A stretch of 64,000 bases of DNA from Actinopolyspora alba (GTDB lineage: Bacteria > Actinomycetota > Actinomycetes > Mycobacteriales > Pseudonocardiaceae), in the NCBI RefSeq assembly GCF_900112765.1, contig NZ_FOMZ01000006.1, positions 1 to 64,000 of the forward strand, in the 5' to 3' direction. The notes under the pieces were generated by a model. It made no database searches. It was not told where the DNA came from and worked only from the letters and a program-made list of their open reading frames with translations. The position numbers and the translations under genes were made by a program. Below are positions 1 to 8,388 of the stretch, piece by piece. Position 1 is the stretch's first letter. The number at the start of each line of letters is the position of its first letter.

Positions 1-242
1 CATTTTGGGTCCAGCGCATCGAACCCCCGCTCATTGAACGCGTGGATCACATCCCGCACATAGTCATCGCTGACCTGCATCAACGACGTGATGTCGGGTA
101 CTGATTGGCCCTGAGCCGACATCAGCACCACGATCGCCCGGCGCAGCTTGACCGGGTCCTTCGCCGTACGGCTGATCCGCTGGACCTTGCGGCCTTCCTC
201 CATCGACAACGACCGGACAAACACCTCCGGACGACGAGCCAT
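1..242 (-). CDS. IS630-family transposase, N-terminal part (cut by window edge)
   Basis: Reading leftward from the ATG at 242 gives 80 residues beginning MARRPEVFVRSLSMEEGRK and ending at the window edge. The segment has the layout of the IS630 N-terminal region: a basic start, a helix carrying KLRRAIVVLMSAQG, then a helix-turn-helix read as VPDITSLMQVSDDYVRDVI and the phrase FNERGFDALDPK. That phrase is typical of IS630 transposases just before the second HTH. The DDE catalytic domain would follow outside the window, so it cannot be said whether the copy is intact. The family call rests on pattern recognition of this N-terminus. Confidence 0.75.
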   Translation of the reverse strand, partial: MARRPEVFVRSLSMEEGRKVQRISRTAKDPVKLRRAIVVLMSAQGQSVPDITSLMQVSDDYVRDVIHAFNERGFDALDPK

Positions 243-331
243 CGCCACCTCCCACACACGACACGTGAGAACCAGCCTGCCCCATCACCACAAAGAACAA
301 TTACCCGGCCAACGATCTTGGACGAGCCACT
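1..331 (-). mobile_element. Upstream end of an IS630-type insertion sequence
   Basis: The element holds the 5' part of an IS630-type transposase read leftward and about 90 bp of upstream sequence. Members of this family insert at TA, often within CTAG. A CTAG lies at 330-333, exactly where the transposase leader meets the stop codon of the next gene, so the junction is placed there. The other end and the inverted-repeat partner lie outside the window, so the boundary is inferred. Confidence 0.55.
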
Positions 332-1478
332 AGCGCAGTTCGCGAGCGAAGAGCCCGGCAACGGCCTTCGGGTCGAACCAGGTCGATTTCGGTGGCATCA
401 CCGATCCCGAGTCGGATACCGCCATGACCTGTTCCACCGTTGGTGGGTGTGGCACCAGGCAGATCGCGTTCCGGGAGGAGCACCAGCACTTTCCCCCGCC
501 GTCGGAACTCTCACCGTGGTGTCCGTTCGGATCGACGATACGGGAGACGGCGGGCAACAACTGCTCGTCGAGCAGCACCGCGTCCAGCCCCGCCCGCACC
601 TGGTTCGGCCCGATGGATGAGCGCAGCCAAAGCCGGAAGCACCGGTCGTTGAGGCGGAGCAACACCACTCCCGGTGCCGGATTGGTCGTTGCGGTCGAGG
701 TGCATTCCTCGACTCGTGTGACCACCGGCAGCGCCGCCAGTCGTTCGAGCACCCACGCCGTGGACAGCTCACCGTGTGCCGGCAGACAACGGTGGTAACC
801 GAGAATGCGCATCTGGCTGCTGGGAAACAACGCGGCCAACGTGAACGCGCGCGGATCCTCCTCCGTGGAGTGCCGGTGTGATCGGCCGTTCCGCTCGGCG
901 ACCGCCATCCGGTGGTGGCCGTCCGCGATGTAGACCGCCGGAACACTCGCCAGCTCCTCCCGCACTGTCCTGGCCAGCACGGTGTCCTGCCGCAGCCACA
1001 CGCTGTGCCGAACCCCGCCGGTGGCGTCCGCCTGGAGATCGGGCTCCCGTTCGGTCACTCCGTCGAGGAGCTCGCTCAGATACGGCCGGTCCGGATGCGT
1101 GAGCGTCACCGGCATCTGTTCGACGCCGCTTGCCTCGGTGAGCTGTTCGATGCGGTGTTCCCGCTCGGGCCTGGTGGCCTCGTGGCGGCGGATCCTGCCC
1201 GCCCGGTAGTCGTCGAGCGAGACCTCGACGACCACGCCGGTCTGTTGGTGCCTGCCCGCCCGCAGCCGGTAGACCACCACGGCGGGCCGTGGTGGGCGGG
1301 TGTAGCCGCCACCGTCGAGCAGTCGCCTCACCCGTTCGGGCTCGATGGAGCCGTCCAGTGGTGCGGCACCTCGCTGGTCGAGCACCAGCAGCCGCGGGTG
1401 GCGTACCGTGATTCCACCGGGATGGTGATCGCTGTTTCGGGAGACGGTAGGGGTGTGCTGGATGCGCGGGGCGTTCAT
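330..1478 (-). CDS. DUF1015-family protein (possible free-serine kinase-like)
   Basis: A 382-residue protein with the DUF1015 hallmark YIADGHHRMAVAERN in its middle and a long N-terminal beta-rich half. Its start overlaps the stop of the upstream phosphoglycerate-dehydrogenase-like gene by 4 bp (ATGA), so the two are almost certainly translationally coupled. The DUF1015 fold is related to the ParB/sulfiredoxin-like proteins that include free-serine kinases. With a serine-pathway dehydrogenase as partner, a role in serine or phosphoserine metabolism is a reasonable inference but not shown. The stop codon sits on the CTAG where an IS630-type element begins. The usual C-terminal phrase (AGLFARELR) is complete, so the insertion does not seem to have truncated the protein. 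Confidence 0.8.
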   Translation of the reverse strand: MNAPRIQHTPTVSRNSDHHPGGITVRHPRLLVLDQRGAAPLDGSIEPERVRRLLDGGGYTRPPRPAVVVYRLRAGRHQQTGVVVEVSLDDYRAGRIRRHEATRPEREHRIEQLTEASGVEQMPVTLTHPDRPYLSELLDGVTEREPDLQADATGGVRHSVWLRQDTVLARTVREELASVPAVYIADGHHRMAVAERNGRSHRHSTEEDPRAFTLAALFPSSQMRILGYHRCLPAHGELSTAWVLERLAALPVVTRVEECTSTATTNPAPGVVLLRLNDRCFRLWLRSSIGPNQVRAGLDAVLLDEQLLPAVSRIVDPNGHHGESSDGGGKCWCSSRNAICLVPHPPTVEQVMAVSDSGSVMPPKSTWFDPKAVAGLFARELR

Positions 1479-2500
1479 GAGACACCACCGGAACGTGCCG
1501 ACACCGCCGCGGCTCCGGCCCGCTCGGGCGGTGAGTGCTGTTCGTTGACACAGTGCAGTGCGGTTCCCGCCCGGAAAGCCCCGATCATGTGTACCACTTC
1601 GTCGGCCACGGCTTGCTGCGCCTGCTCGGTGGAGGCCCCGATGTGATGGGTGCCGTACACGTTGGGGTGAGCTGCCAGCCGCGACGTGATGTTTCCCGTT
1701 CCGCCCTCAGGCTCGTCGCGGAACACGTCGATGCCCGCCCGGATTCCTCGGCTTTCCATGGCCTCGATCAACGCGTCCTCGTCGACCAGCTCGCCACGGG
1801 AGGTGTTCAACAGGATCGCGTCCGATCGCATTCGGGCGAGCAGATCGCGATCGACGATGTGGTGGGTCGCCTCCGTCAACGGCAGGTGCAGGGACAGCAC
1901 GTCACAGGTCTGCGCGAGTTCGTGCGGGTCGGCGACGAGTTCGATCCCGAGCTCCTCGACACGCTCCCTCGTCTGCCGGTCCCGTTCCGGGTTGTCCAGG
2001 GCGTACACCTGGGTACCGAACGCCACGGCCCGCTCCGCGAACCGCAGACCGATGCGCCCGAGCCCCAGCACGCCCACGCGGCGTCCGTGGATTCCCCGCG
2101 CACGCGAGTAGCGTCGTTTGTCCCAGTGACCGGCGCGCAGATCGGCGACGTTGTCGGCGATGTTGCGGTCCAGCGCCAGCAGCAGGCCGAATGCCAGCTC
2201 GGCGACCGCCACCGCGTTGCGTCCCGGGACGTTGCAGACGTGAATCCCCAGTCCCGCGGCGGCCGCGCTGTCGATCGTGTTGGTGCCGGAGCCGGCCCGG
2301 ATCACCATTCGGAGCGCGTCGCCCGCTTCCAGGGTTTCGGCGGTGACCGGAGTGCTGCGCACGACGAGGACCTCGGCGCCGCCCAACGTCTCACGCAGCT
2401 GTTCGGAGTCGAGATCGGGCTGGTACACGCACTCGTGCCCGAGTCGTGAGAGCTCGGCCAGGGAGGTTTCCGGGAAGGTGTCTGCGACGAGAATCCGCAT
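1475..2500 (-). CDS. D-3-phosphoglycerate dehydrogenase-like 2-hydroxyacid dehydrogenase
   Basis: A 341-residue NAD-dependent D-2-hydroxyacid dehydrogenase. The Rossmann motif GVLGLGRIGLRFAERAVAFG lies near residues 143-162. The catalytic Arg sits in NTSRGELVD (about R235), the Glu in DVFRDEPEGG (about E264) and the His in GTHHIGAST (about H286). Family members of the SerA type oxidise 3-phosphoglycerate, the first step of serine synthesis. This protein ends soon after the catalytic core and has no ACT regulatory domain, so serine feedback through ACT is not expected. The ATG at 2500 is preferred over an in-frame one at 2575 because MRILVADTF is the family start and GGGAG lies just upstream. 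The next gene (DUF1015) overlaps its stop by 4 bp. Substrate is inferred; other 2-hydroxyacids remain possible. Confidence 0.8.
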   Translation of the reverse strand: MRILVADTFPETSLAELSRLGHECVYQPDLDSEQLRETLGGAEVLVVRSTPVTAETLEAGDALRMVIRAGSGTNTIDSAAAAGLGIHVCNVPGRNAVAVAELAFGLLLALDRNIADNVADLRAGHWDKRRYSRARGIHGRRVGVLGLGRIGLRFAERAVAFGTQVYALDNPERDRQTRERVEELGIELVADPHELAQTCDVLSLHLPLTEATHHIVDRDLLARMRSDAILLNTSRGELVDEDALIEAMESRGIRAGIDVFRDEPEGGTGNITSRLAAHPNVYGTHHIGASTEQAQQAVADEVVHMIGAFRAGTALHCVNEQHSPPERAGAAAVSARSGGVS

Positions 2501-2610
2501 CGATGGCTCCCTTGCGATCGGTGGACCGCCCCGGTGGTTCCCCGGTTTCACCGAGGGCAACCGCACCAGTGGCACCTCAACAGCGCAGTGTCACGAACGA
2601 TAGCACCTTG

Positions 2611-2644
2611 TTGCTTATTGCGCACCGAATTGCTTATAACGCAA
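2611..2644. promoter_or_regulatory. Paired TTGC-N7-GCAa palindromes upstream of the dehydrogenase gene
   Basis: Two copies of a short palindrome lie head to tail: TTGCTTATTGCGCAC at 2611-2625 and TTGCTTATAACGCAA at 2630-2644, 19 bp start to start. Both fit TTGC-N7-GCAM in an otherwise GC-rich stretch. They sit about 110-145 bp upstream of the dehydrogenase start and 235 bp upstream of the divergent SRPBCC gene. Site size and spacing suit a dimeric GntR, MarR or similar repressor, whose identity is unknown. Confidence 0.45.
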
Positions 2645-2878
2645 TGTTGGCCTTTCGGGGGGTTACCGTCAACACCTGTCCGCCGGGCTGTGCGCACAAC
2701 TCGCTCGACAGCGTGAAGATCACGTGCCGCTCGCGGTCCCGGAATGTCCCGGCGATCGCCCTGTGCGGCTCCCGGAGCGGCGGCCGCGATTCACTCCCAT
2801 CACGCAGTGCGATCATGTCGCCGATCGGGCATTCCGGGGGTGAGGAGATTAGAACCAGGCCGTGCGAGGAGATCGACC

Positions 2879-3370
2879 ATGTCGGATACCGAGATCACCG
2901 TGATGCCGGGCAGGCAGGACATCGTGCTGAGCAGGGTGTTCGATGCGCCGCGCGACATCGTCTTCCGCGCTTGCACCGAGCCGACGTTGGTGCCCCGCTG
3001 GTGGGGACCCCGGCACTACAACACCACGGTGGAGCGTGACGACGTCACCACCGGTGGAAGCTGGTACTACATCAGTCGTGATGAGGAGGGGGTCGAGTAC
3101 CGCTTCCACGGCGTGTACCACGACATCACCCCACCGCATCGGATAGTGGCCACCTTCGAGTACGAGGGGATGCCCGGACACGTGTCACTCGAGACCGTCA
3201 CCCTCTGGGAGGACGGCGCGGGAACGACCCGTTACGTGGGGACCTCGGTGTTTCAGTCCGTGGCCGACCGCGACGGGATGGTGCAGAGCGGTATGGAAGA
3301 GGGCGCCAGGGAAGGGATGAGCCGGTTGGCGGAGGTGATCAGGGTGTTGCGGGAGCGTGCCGAGTGGTGA
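2879..3370 (+). CDS. SRPBCC (AHSA1-like) family protein
   Basis: A 163-residue START/Bet v1-like fold protein of the AHSA1 subfamily. It opens with a strand reading IVLSRVFDAPRDIVFRACTEP and the typical PRWWGPRHYNTTV, then GGSWYYISRDEEG and HGVYHDITPPHRIVATFEYEG, and ends in the long C-terminal helix (GMEEGAREGMSRLAEVIRVL). Such proteins bind hydrophobic small molecules in a central cavity. In actinomycetes they are often paired with ArsR-type regulators, but none is adjacent here. The GAGGAG just upstream supports the ATG at 2879. Ligand and function are unknown. Confidence 0.8.
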   Translation: MSDTEITVMPGRQDIVLSRVFDAPRDIVFRACTEPTLVPRWWGPRHYNTTVERDDVTTGGSWYYISRDEEGVEYRFHGVYHDITPPHRIVATFEYEGMPGHVSLETVTLWEDGAGTTRYVGTSVFQSVADRDGMVQSGMEEGAREGMSRLAEVIRVLRERAEW

Positions 3371-3515
3371 CTCGTCCCTGTTCCGGGAAAACCGCCCACG
3401 CCACGTTGCCCGGTCGATCAAGCGGAGCGCTCCGTGAGTCGTCGCCGTCACCTCTCGGTGTTCCGGAGCACGGTCCGCACGAGGTCTCGCGGCACGGTCC
3501 CTCGCTCAACTCGCC

Positions 3516-4148
3516 TCACTCGGACGTGACGATGAGCTGGTAACTGGCTTCGGTCCGGAACTCACCGCTGCTGCCGCGCAGCGTCAGCGTATGCTCTCCC
3601 GGGGACAGCGGCGGCACGCGCAACCACAGGCCGCAGCCGTATCTCGCGACCGGGCCCGACGGCGACTCGTAGGCGATTCGGGTCGGTTCGATCCGCCGCA
3701 ACGACTGTTCGGCGCCGTCCACCGTTGCCGTGCCCTCGGACTTGGCCAGGAATTTCTCGCAAGCCGACGCGGTACTGGTCACCCGGTTGACAGCCGGTCC
3801 CACGATCGGTGTGTTCCCGGGAACACGGCAGGAGCGCCGTACCTCGCCGCCGTAGGTGCCCGCCACGAACCAGGTCCGCTCCGGCTGATTCACGGCACAG
3901 AACCGGCCGGTCGTGTCCCGCACCGGATCCTGACCGGCCGGGGCCGAACTCACCCAGCCCCACCAACGTGACTGCAGTTCGGTCCCGCTCACGGGGGAGT
4001 CCGCCGAACGCTGTGTGGCGGAACGCGGTGTGGAGGTGTTCGCGGATGACTCGGCTCCGGCTGATTCGCCCGTCTGGGCCGATGGTGCCGAACACCCCGT
4101 CATAGTCAGGACGAGCAGCAACAGCGGCAGCAGGCGAGAGCGCGACAT
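3516..4148 (-). CDS. Putative secreted lipoprotein, unknown function
   Basis: A 210-residue protein starting with a lipoprotein signal peptide: MSRSRLLPLLLLVLTMTGCS, with lipobox LTMTGC and acylated Cys near residue 19. A Ser/Thr/Ala-rich linker (about 20-55) follows, then a globular part with four further cysteines that could form two disulfides (FCAVNQPER, RRSCRVPG, ASACEKFLA, RYGCGLWLR). The C-terminal stretch SPGEHTLTLRGSSGEF resembles an immunoglobulin-like strand pair. It should be anchored to the outer face of the membrane. No family is recognised. It is convergent with the SRPBCC gene and has no evident operon partner. Confidence 0.65.
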   Translation of the reverse strand: MSRSRLLPLLLLVLTMTGCSAPSAQTGESAGAESSANTSTPRSATQRSADSPVSGTELQSRWWGWVSSAPAGQDPVRDTTGRFCAVNQPERTWFVAGTYGGEVRRSCRVPGNTPIVGPAVNRVTSTASACEKFLAKSEGTATVDGAEQSLRRIEPTRIAYESPSGPVARYGCGLWLRVPPLSPGEHTLTLRGSSGEFRTEASYQLIVTSE

Positions 4149-4265
4149 CTCGGGAAAGATAGTCCAGCGTCGATCTCCTCCGGAAGCGTGCGAGCGGCGG
4201 TGTTATCCGATCGTGCCTCCCGCGGGACGCGCCGAACTCACTCCGCTGTAGCAGCGGGACGTTCT

Positions 4266-5015
4266 TCAGGCAGGCAGCGGTTCCCCCACGATCTCTGAGC
4301 AGGCCAGCCCGTCACCAACGGCCGGTGAGCCGCTGAGGCCGAGTGCCTGTCGTTGTTCGAGCTCCTCGCAGCGCACGACGGAGCCGTTCACCAGCAGCGG
4401 AGCCATCTCTCGTGCGGCAGCCGTGTAAGCGAGCACACGCTCGGGGCTTCGACCGTTCTCCAGCTCGATCGAGGTGGAGTCGTGTAGTCGTACCAGGCGG
4501 TAACGCTTGCCGCGTCCTTCGCACCGGTCGAGCACTCGGCGCTGTTCCGCGGTGGCGTACCAGATCGTGTGCTGCTCGGTGACCCCCGAGGCCGCGGCGA
4601 GTACGGCGGGCCGTTGGCCGTCGCGGGGACGCAGTCCCGAGGACCAGACCGCTGCCATCCCGTCGCACTCCGCGCGCAGCACGACCGCCGGGCCGGTCAG
4701 TGACAGATTCCGGCGCAGCCACCCGATCTTCTCCGGGCAGGCGTTGGATCCGTAGGCGAGTACCGGTCGCCGTTGCCGCAGTGGTTCGGCACCGTGCTCG
4801 GCCAGCCACCGGTCCAGGCAGGGTTCCGTCCGCGCTCCGGTGCGTACTCGCCATCCAGAATCGGCGGTGGAATCGGGCAGCAGCGGGTATCCCACCCCGT
4901 CGAGATGAACGAAGGAACAGTCGGGGCGCGTTCCGGGGTAGGGATGCTCGGGGTAGTCGCTCTCGGCGAACGGTTCGACCGCTGCGGATCGGGGAAGCAG
5001 GTGGGGAACGGTCAT
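4266..5015 (-). CDS. Hypothetical protein with gamma-glutamylcyclotransferase-like motif
   Basis: About 249 residues. The central phrase VLAYGSNACPEKIGWLRRNL resembles the YGSN loop that opens the gamma-glutamylcyclotransferase/AIG2 fold. The later LDRCEGRGKRYRLVRL resembles the strand-loop that often follows it. The N-terminal quarter (EHPYPGTRPDCSFVHLDG, LLPDS) is extra to that fold. The ATG at 5015 is used; an ATG at 5048 in frame would add 11 residues without a better ribosome site. The gene stands alone. Assignment to the fold is tentative and no substrate can be proposed. Confidence 0.5.
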   Translation of the reverse strand: MTVPHLLPRSAAVEPFAESDYPEHPYPGTRPDCSFVHLDGVGYPLLPDSTADSGWRVRTGARTEPCLDRWLAEHGAEPLRQRRPVLAYGSNACPEKIGWLRRNLSLTGPAVVLRAECDGMAAVWSSGLRPRDGQRPAVLAAASGVTEQHTIWYATAEQRRVLDRCEGRGKRYRLVRLHDSTSIELENGRSPERVLAYTAAAREMAPLLVNGSVVRCEELEQRQALGLSGSPAVGDGLACSEIVGEPLPA

Positions 5016-5254
5016 CGGCCGTCCACCCTGGCAGCCGAGCACCCGCACACGCTGCGATCGCCGTCACATTCAGTGGGGTTCAGAGCCTGAGATGTGACGA
5101 GCTTTTCAGATACTGGGAGCGGTTCACGGTGAGCTGCACCGAATGACGGCATCCGCTCTCGGCCGAGCGAAGGCACCGGCACCGACTCTCACGTTTCGTG
5201 AGTCAGCTCCGGGCGGTCGGCGTTGCACCGCCCCGTGCCGAGGTCGAAAACGAA

Positions 5255-5288
5255 CGGTGCCCGCTCACCTCCGGGGGAGCGGGCACCG
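5255..5288 (-). terminator. Rho-independent terminator of the cold-shock gene
   Basis: A 12-bp perfect stem (CGGTGCCCGCTC at 5255-5266 with its complement at 5277-5288) closes a 10-nt loop. Read in the minus direction it is followed by CGTTCGTTTTCG. It lies 36 bp past the cold-shock stop codon. Confidence 0.8.
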
Positions 5289-5323
5289 TCGTATGTATTA
5301 TTCGCGGGCTCGAAAGCTCGAGA

Positions 5324-5527
5324 TCAGAGCGCGCGGACGGTATCGGCCTGCGGGCCCTTGGCGCCCTGGCTGACCGTGTACTCCACCTGCTGCGCCTCGT
5401 CCAACGTGCGGAAGCCCGGTGCGTCGATCGCGGAGTAGTGCACGAAGACGTCCGGCCCGCCGTCGTCGGGAGCGATGAAGCCGAAGCCCTTTTCCGAGCT
5501 GAACCACTTGACGGTTCCCTGTGGCAT
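5324..5527 (-). CDS. Cold-shock domain protein (CspA family)
   Basis: A 67-residue single cold-shock domain. Both RNA-binding motifs are present: KGFGFI (RNP1, about 14-19) and VFVHYSA (RNP2, about 27-33), after the usual opening GTVKWFSSE. It binds single-stranded RNA or DNA and acts as an RNA chaperone in the cytoplasm. GAAAGGAG precedes the ATG. A long gene-free stretch lies upstream, as expected for Csp genes with a structured 5' leader, and a strong hairpin terminator follows. Monocistronic. Confidence 0.95.
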   Translation of the reverse strand: MPQGTVKWFSSEKGFGFIAPDDGGPDVFVHYSAIDAPGFRTLDEAQQVEYTVSQGAKGPQADTVRAL

Positions 5528-5937
5528 GGCTGTCTCCTTTCGGGAGCTGATTAGGTCACCGGTGACCGTCCCGTACGGTCACCAATGGTCGTGGATCTCA
5601 GACGGCGCCTACTCCAGCTACACCAAAGACAGCTGCTCGCCCGCACCAACTATCTGCGAACGTGCTCTAACACGACTCCAGAAAAACGACCGAGGCTCAT
5701 CATACACGCCTAGGCCGCGGGGTGCAGCACTCACGTGGCAACTGATCGAAAAGCCCGTGTGGTCGACTCGGGTGCGGCGATGAGCCCGGATCGCGGGGCC
5801 TGCAGCCGGTGTCGTGGTCGGGCGGACCGATCGACGCTGCCAGGGTTCCCGACGGTTTCGTCCTCATTGGCCATCCCGGGACGGCCTCCGCGCCCACCTC
5901 GCCGGGACGGCGTGGTTCCGCTCGTCTCGTCCAGGGC
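5528..5937. other. Gene-free stretch upstream of the cold-shock gene
   Basis: About 410 bp between the metallo-hydrolase stop and the cold-shock start. No convincing coding frame on either strand. It should hold the cold-shock promoter and a 5' untranslated leader. No specific promoter element or riboswitch could be recognised by eye. Confidence 0.5.
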
Positions 5938-6963
5938 TCAGTTCGCGGTGTAGTGGGCCACGCCTTCCACCAGCTCGACATCGAGTCGTCCCCACTCCGT
6001 GAGCAGCTTCAGGTGCGCAGCCGTTTCGAGTATCGCCAACGTGCGGTTGAACGTGTCGAGCTCGTCCAACGCGTACCCGTGCCGGGTCCAGGTCAGCGTC
6101 CGCGCCGCCTGATACGCGGTTTCGGCCCCCTCGGCTACCGCGGTGGTCATGGTCGTCAGCCGCCGTTCGTGGTGCCGCAGCAGCTCGTCGACCCGGGAGT
6201 GCACGCTCGACCCCGCGGGGCCGTGAGCGGGCAGCATCCGCGTGTCCGGCAATGAGCGGGTCAACCGCAGTGAGTCGAGGAAGTCCCGCAGCGGCACCGG
6301 CCCGGGGGCCTGCTCCAACGCGACGGAAGGGGTGATGTGTGGCAGCACGTGATCGCCGGTGAACATCAGCCCCTCGGCCTCGTCGAGGAACATCACGTGA
6401 CCGCGGGTGTGGCCGGGGGTCGGCACCACGCGTAGCGTTCGCCGCTCCAGATCGATCGGGATCGACTCGTCGAGCCACTCGTCCGGTTCCTGCCAGGTTC
6501 CTTCCGGCGGAAGGGCGTCCGGCGTGCCGAACTCGGCTTCCAGCGCGTCGACGACGTTCTTGGCCCCGCACTCCAACAGCTGTTCCCGCTGTCTGTGCAT
6601 CGGGACGTGATCGGGAGCCATCAGGCATCGCAGGTTGGGTCGTTCGGCTGCTCCGAGAGCGACTCGACAGCCGGTCTCGTCCCGCAGCGTCACCGCCTGG
6701 GTGTAGTGGTCCCGATGGACGTGGGTGACGAGAACGCGGGTTATGTCGCTGAGTTCCGCCCCCAACGTGCCGAGCGCTTCGGCGAGTTGGTTCCGGGACT
6801 CGTCCAGTGCCCAACCACCGTCGATCAGGGTGACGGCGGAGGTGTCACGAATCGCGTAGACGTTGACCGCGCGCAGCCCGTCGCCGGGCATCGGCAGGGG
6901 AATCCGGTGTACTCCCGGGGCGACTTCGTGTGCCCCCGGCTCCGTCCAATCCGCACTCGACAT
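5938..6963 (-). CDS. MBL-fold metallo-hydrolase
   Basis: A 341-residue metallo-beta-lactamase-fold hydrolase. The zinc-binding signature THVHRDHYTQ lies near residues 82-91. Further ligands are in PTPGHTRGHVMFL (about 181-193) and FTGDHVLPH (about 201-209), and the last histidine in LPAHGP (about 249-254). The C-terminal helical part (HHERRLTTMTTAVAEGA, HLKLLTEWGRLDVELVEG) is the usual BLACT-type winged-helix cap of two-domain hydrolases acting on thioesters or lactones. GGAGGTGAGC directly precedes the ATG at 6963; an upstream in-frame ATG at 7080 has no such signal. Substrate unknown. A P450 gene lies 207 bp upstream on the same strand. Confidence 0.85.
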   Translation of the reverse strand: MSSADWTEPGAHEVAPGVHRIPLPMPGDGLRAVNVYAIRDTSAVTLIDGGWALDESRNQLAEALGTLGAELSDITRVLVTHVHRDHYTQAVTLRDETGCRVALGAAERPNLRCLMAPDHVPMHRQREQLLECGAKNVVDALEAEFGTPDALPPEGTWQEPDEWLDESIPIDLERRTLRVVPTPGHTRGHVMFLDEAEGLMFTGDHVLPHITPSVALEQAPGPVPLRDFLDSLRLTRSLPDTRMLPAHGPAGSSVHSRVDELLRHHERRLTTMTTAVAEGAETAYQAARTLTWTRHGYALDELDTFNRTLAILETAAHLKLLTEWGRLDVELVEGVAHYTAN

Positions 6964-7170
6964 GCTCACCTCCACGACGCCAACCTGTGATCGGGCAGGC
7001 ATACCACGCGGTCGGTAATCGATCGAGTGGGTGCGACACAGCTCACCAACTCGTGAGGTGGGCGAGTGGGCCGACGACACGACTGCCGTGGCGGCGAACG
7101 CCAGTCGGACTCGGTGGCTGGCCGGCTTGTTCCCGGCACGTCCACGACTCGGCGTCGGCCCGAAGCGGTA

Positions 7171-8388
7171 TCAGGTCGTTGTCCACCGCACGGGGAGGTT
7201 CCGCAGGGAACGGATGAAACTACCCGTGTTCCATTCCGGGGTCGTGCCGTCCAGCGCCGTTTCCAGCTGGGGGAAGTGGCGCACCAGTCCTTCCAGGGCG
7301 ACCTCCAGTTCGATCTTGGCCAGTTGCGCTCCCAGGCAACGGTGCACTCCGCTGCCGAACGCCAGGTGGTGGTTGTCCACACGTTCGATGTCCAGAGTGC
7401 CCGGAGCGTCGAACGTATCGCCGTCCCGGTTCGCCGAGGTGAGCGCCACCAGTACCGTCTCGCCCGCTCCGACGGTCACCCCGTTGACGGTGACCTCCTC
7501 GAGCGCCACCCGTGGGAAGGTGACGTCGAAACCGAACAACGGCACGTAGCGCAGTAGCTCCTCCACAGCGCCGGGTATCAACTCGGTGTCCGCGCACAGT
7601 CGCCGCCACTGTTCCGGATAGTCACGCAGCAGCACGAGAACGGAATTGGTGATCTGGTTCTTGGTCGTCTCGTGACCGGCGGCGAGCAACGTTATTCCGA
7701 ACTGCACCAGCTCCCGCTCGCTCAACTTGTCGTCCTCGTCCCGAGCCGACACCAGTACGCTGAGCAGATCGTCGGTGGGATCGTGACGTTTTTCGTTCAC
7801 CAGGCCGGCTATGTAGTCTTCCATGCTTCGCCAACCGGCTTGTACCTCTTCGGCGGGTGTGCCGCTCACGCTGGCTATTTTCTCGGTCCACTCGCGGAAC
7901 AGCGGTTGATCCGTCTCGGGAACGCCGAGGATGTGGCATATTACTCTGATCGGTAGCGGAGCGGTGAAATTCTCGATCAGATCCACGGGGCTGTCGTGGT
8001 GTCGTGCTAACCGCTCCAGGAGTTCCTCCGAAGTCCGCCGCACGTACGGACGCAGCTGTTCGATTCGGCGGACCGTGAACGCCTTGGCCGCCAACTTGCG
8101 GAGTCGGGTGTGTTCCGGCGGGTCGGAAGCCAGCAGTGAACCGGGCTGCGGCGCGAACGTGCCGAGGCGCGGGACTCCCTCGTCGATACTGTGGGCCAGG
8201 CTGAAGCGGTTGTCCGTGAGGACGAATCGCACATCCTCGTTCCGCGTGACCAACCATACCGGTACGCCTGAGAGGGCGACCCTGCTCACCGGATTCTCTG
8301 TCCGCAGTCGAGCGTAGACGTCGTCGATGTCGTTCGTCGATGAATCGTCGAACGGAAAGTCCGGTATCTCTGTTCGTGCTGACTGCAC
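7171..8388 (-). CDS. Cytochrome P450
   Basis: A 405-residue soluble bacterial P450. Oxygen-binding I-helix motif AGHETT at about 237-242, K-helix ExxR as EELLR at about 277-280, heme loop FGSGVHRCLG with the axial Cys near 351. All key residues are present and the length is normal for actinobacterial class I enzymes, which need a separate ferredoxin and reductase. None is encoded next to it. The start is GTG at 8388, just after GGGAGGAAGCC. The sequence is closest in style to macrolide or polyketide hydroxylases (CYP105/107-like), a family impression only. The substrate cannot be inferred. Confidence 0.93.
   Translation of the reverse strand: MQSARTEIPDFPFDDSSTNDIDDVYARLRTENPVSRVALSGVPVWLVTRNEDVRFVLTDNRFSLAHSIDEGVPRLGTFAPQPGSLLASDPPEHTRLRKLAAKAFTVRRIEQLRPYVRRTSEELLERLARHHDSPVDLIENFTAPLPIRVICHILGVPETDQPLFREWTEKIASVSGTPAEEVQAGWRSMEDYIAGLVNEKRHDPTDDLLSVLVSARDEDDKLSERELVQFGITLLAAGHETTKNQITNSVLVLLRDYPEQWRRLCADTELIPGAVEELLRYVPLFGFDVTFPRVALEEVTVNGVTVGAGETVLVALTSANRDGDTFDAPGTLDIERVDNHHLAFGSGVHRCLGAQLAKIELEVALEGLVRHFPQLETALDGTTPEWNTGSFIRSLRNLPVRWTTT

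Noticed and set aside
3452-3465. GGAGCGCTCC core resembling a CebR site
   Set aside because: It matches only about 10 of 14 positions and lies between convergent gene ends, where an operator would have no promoter to control.
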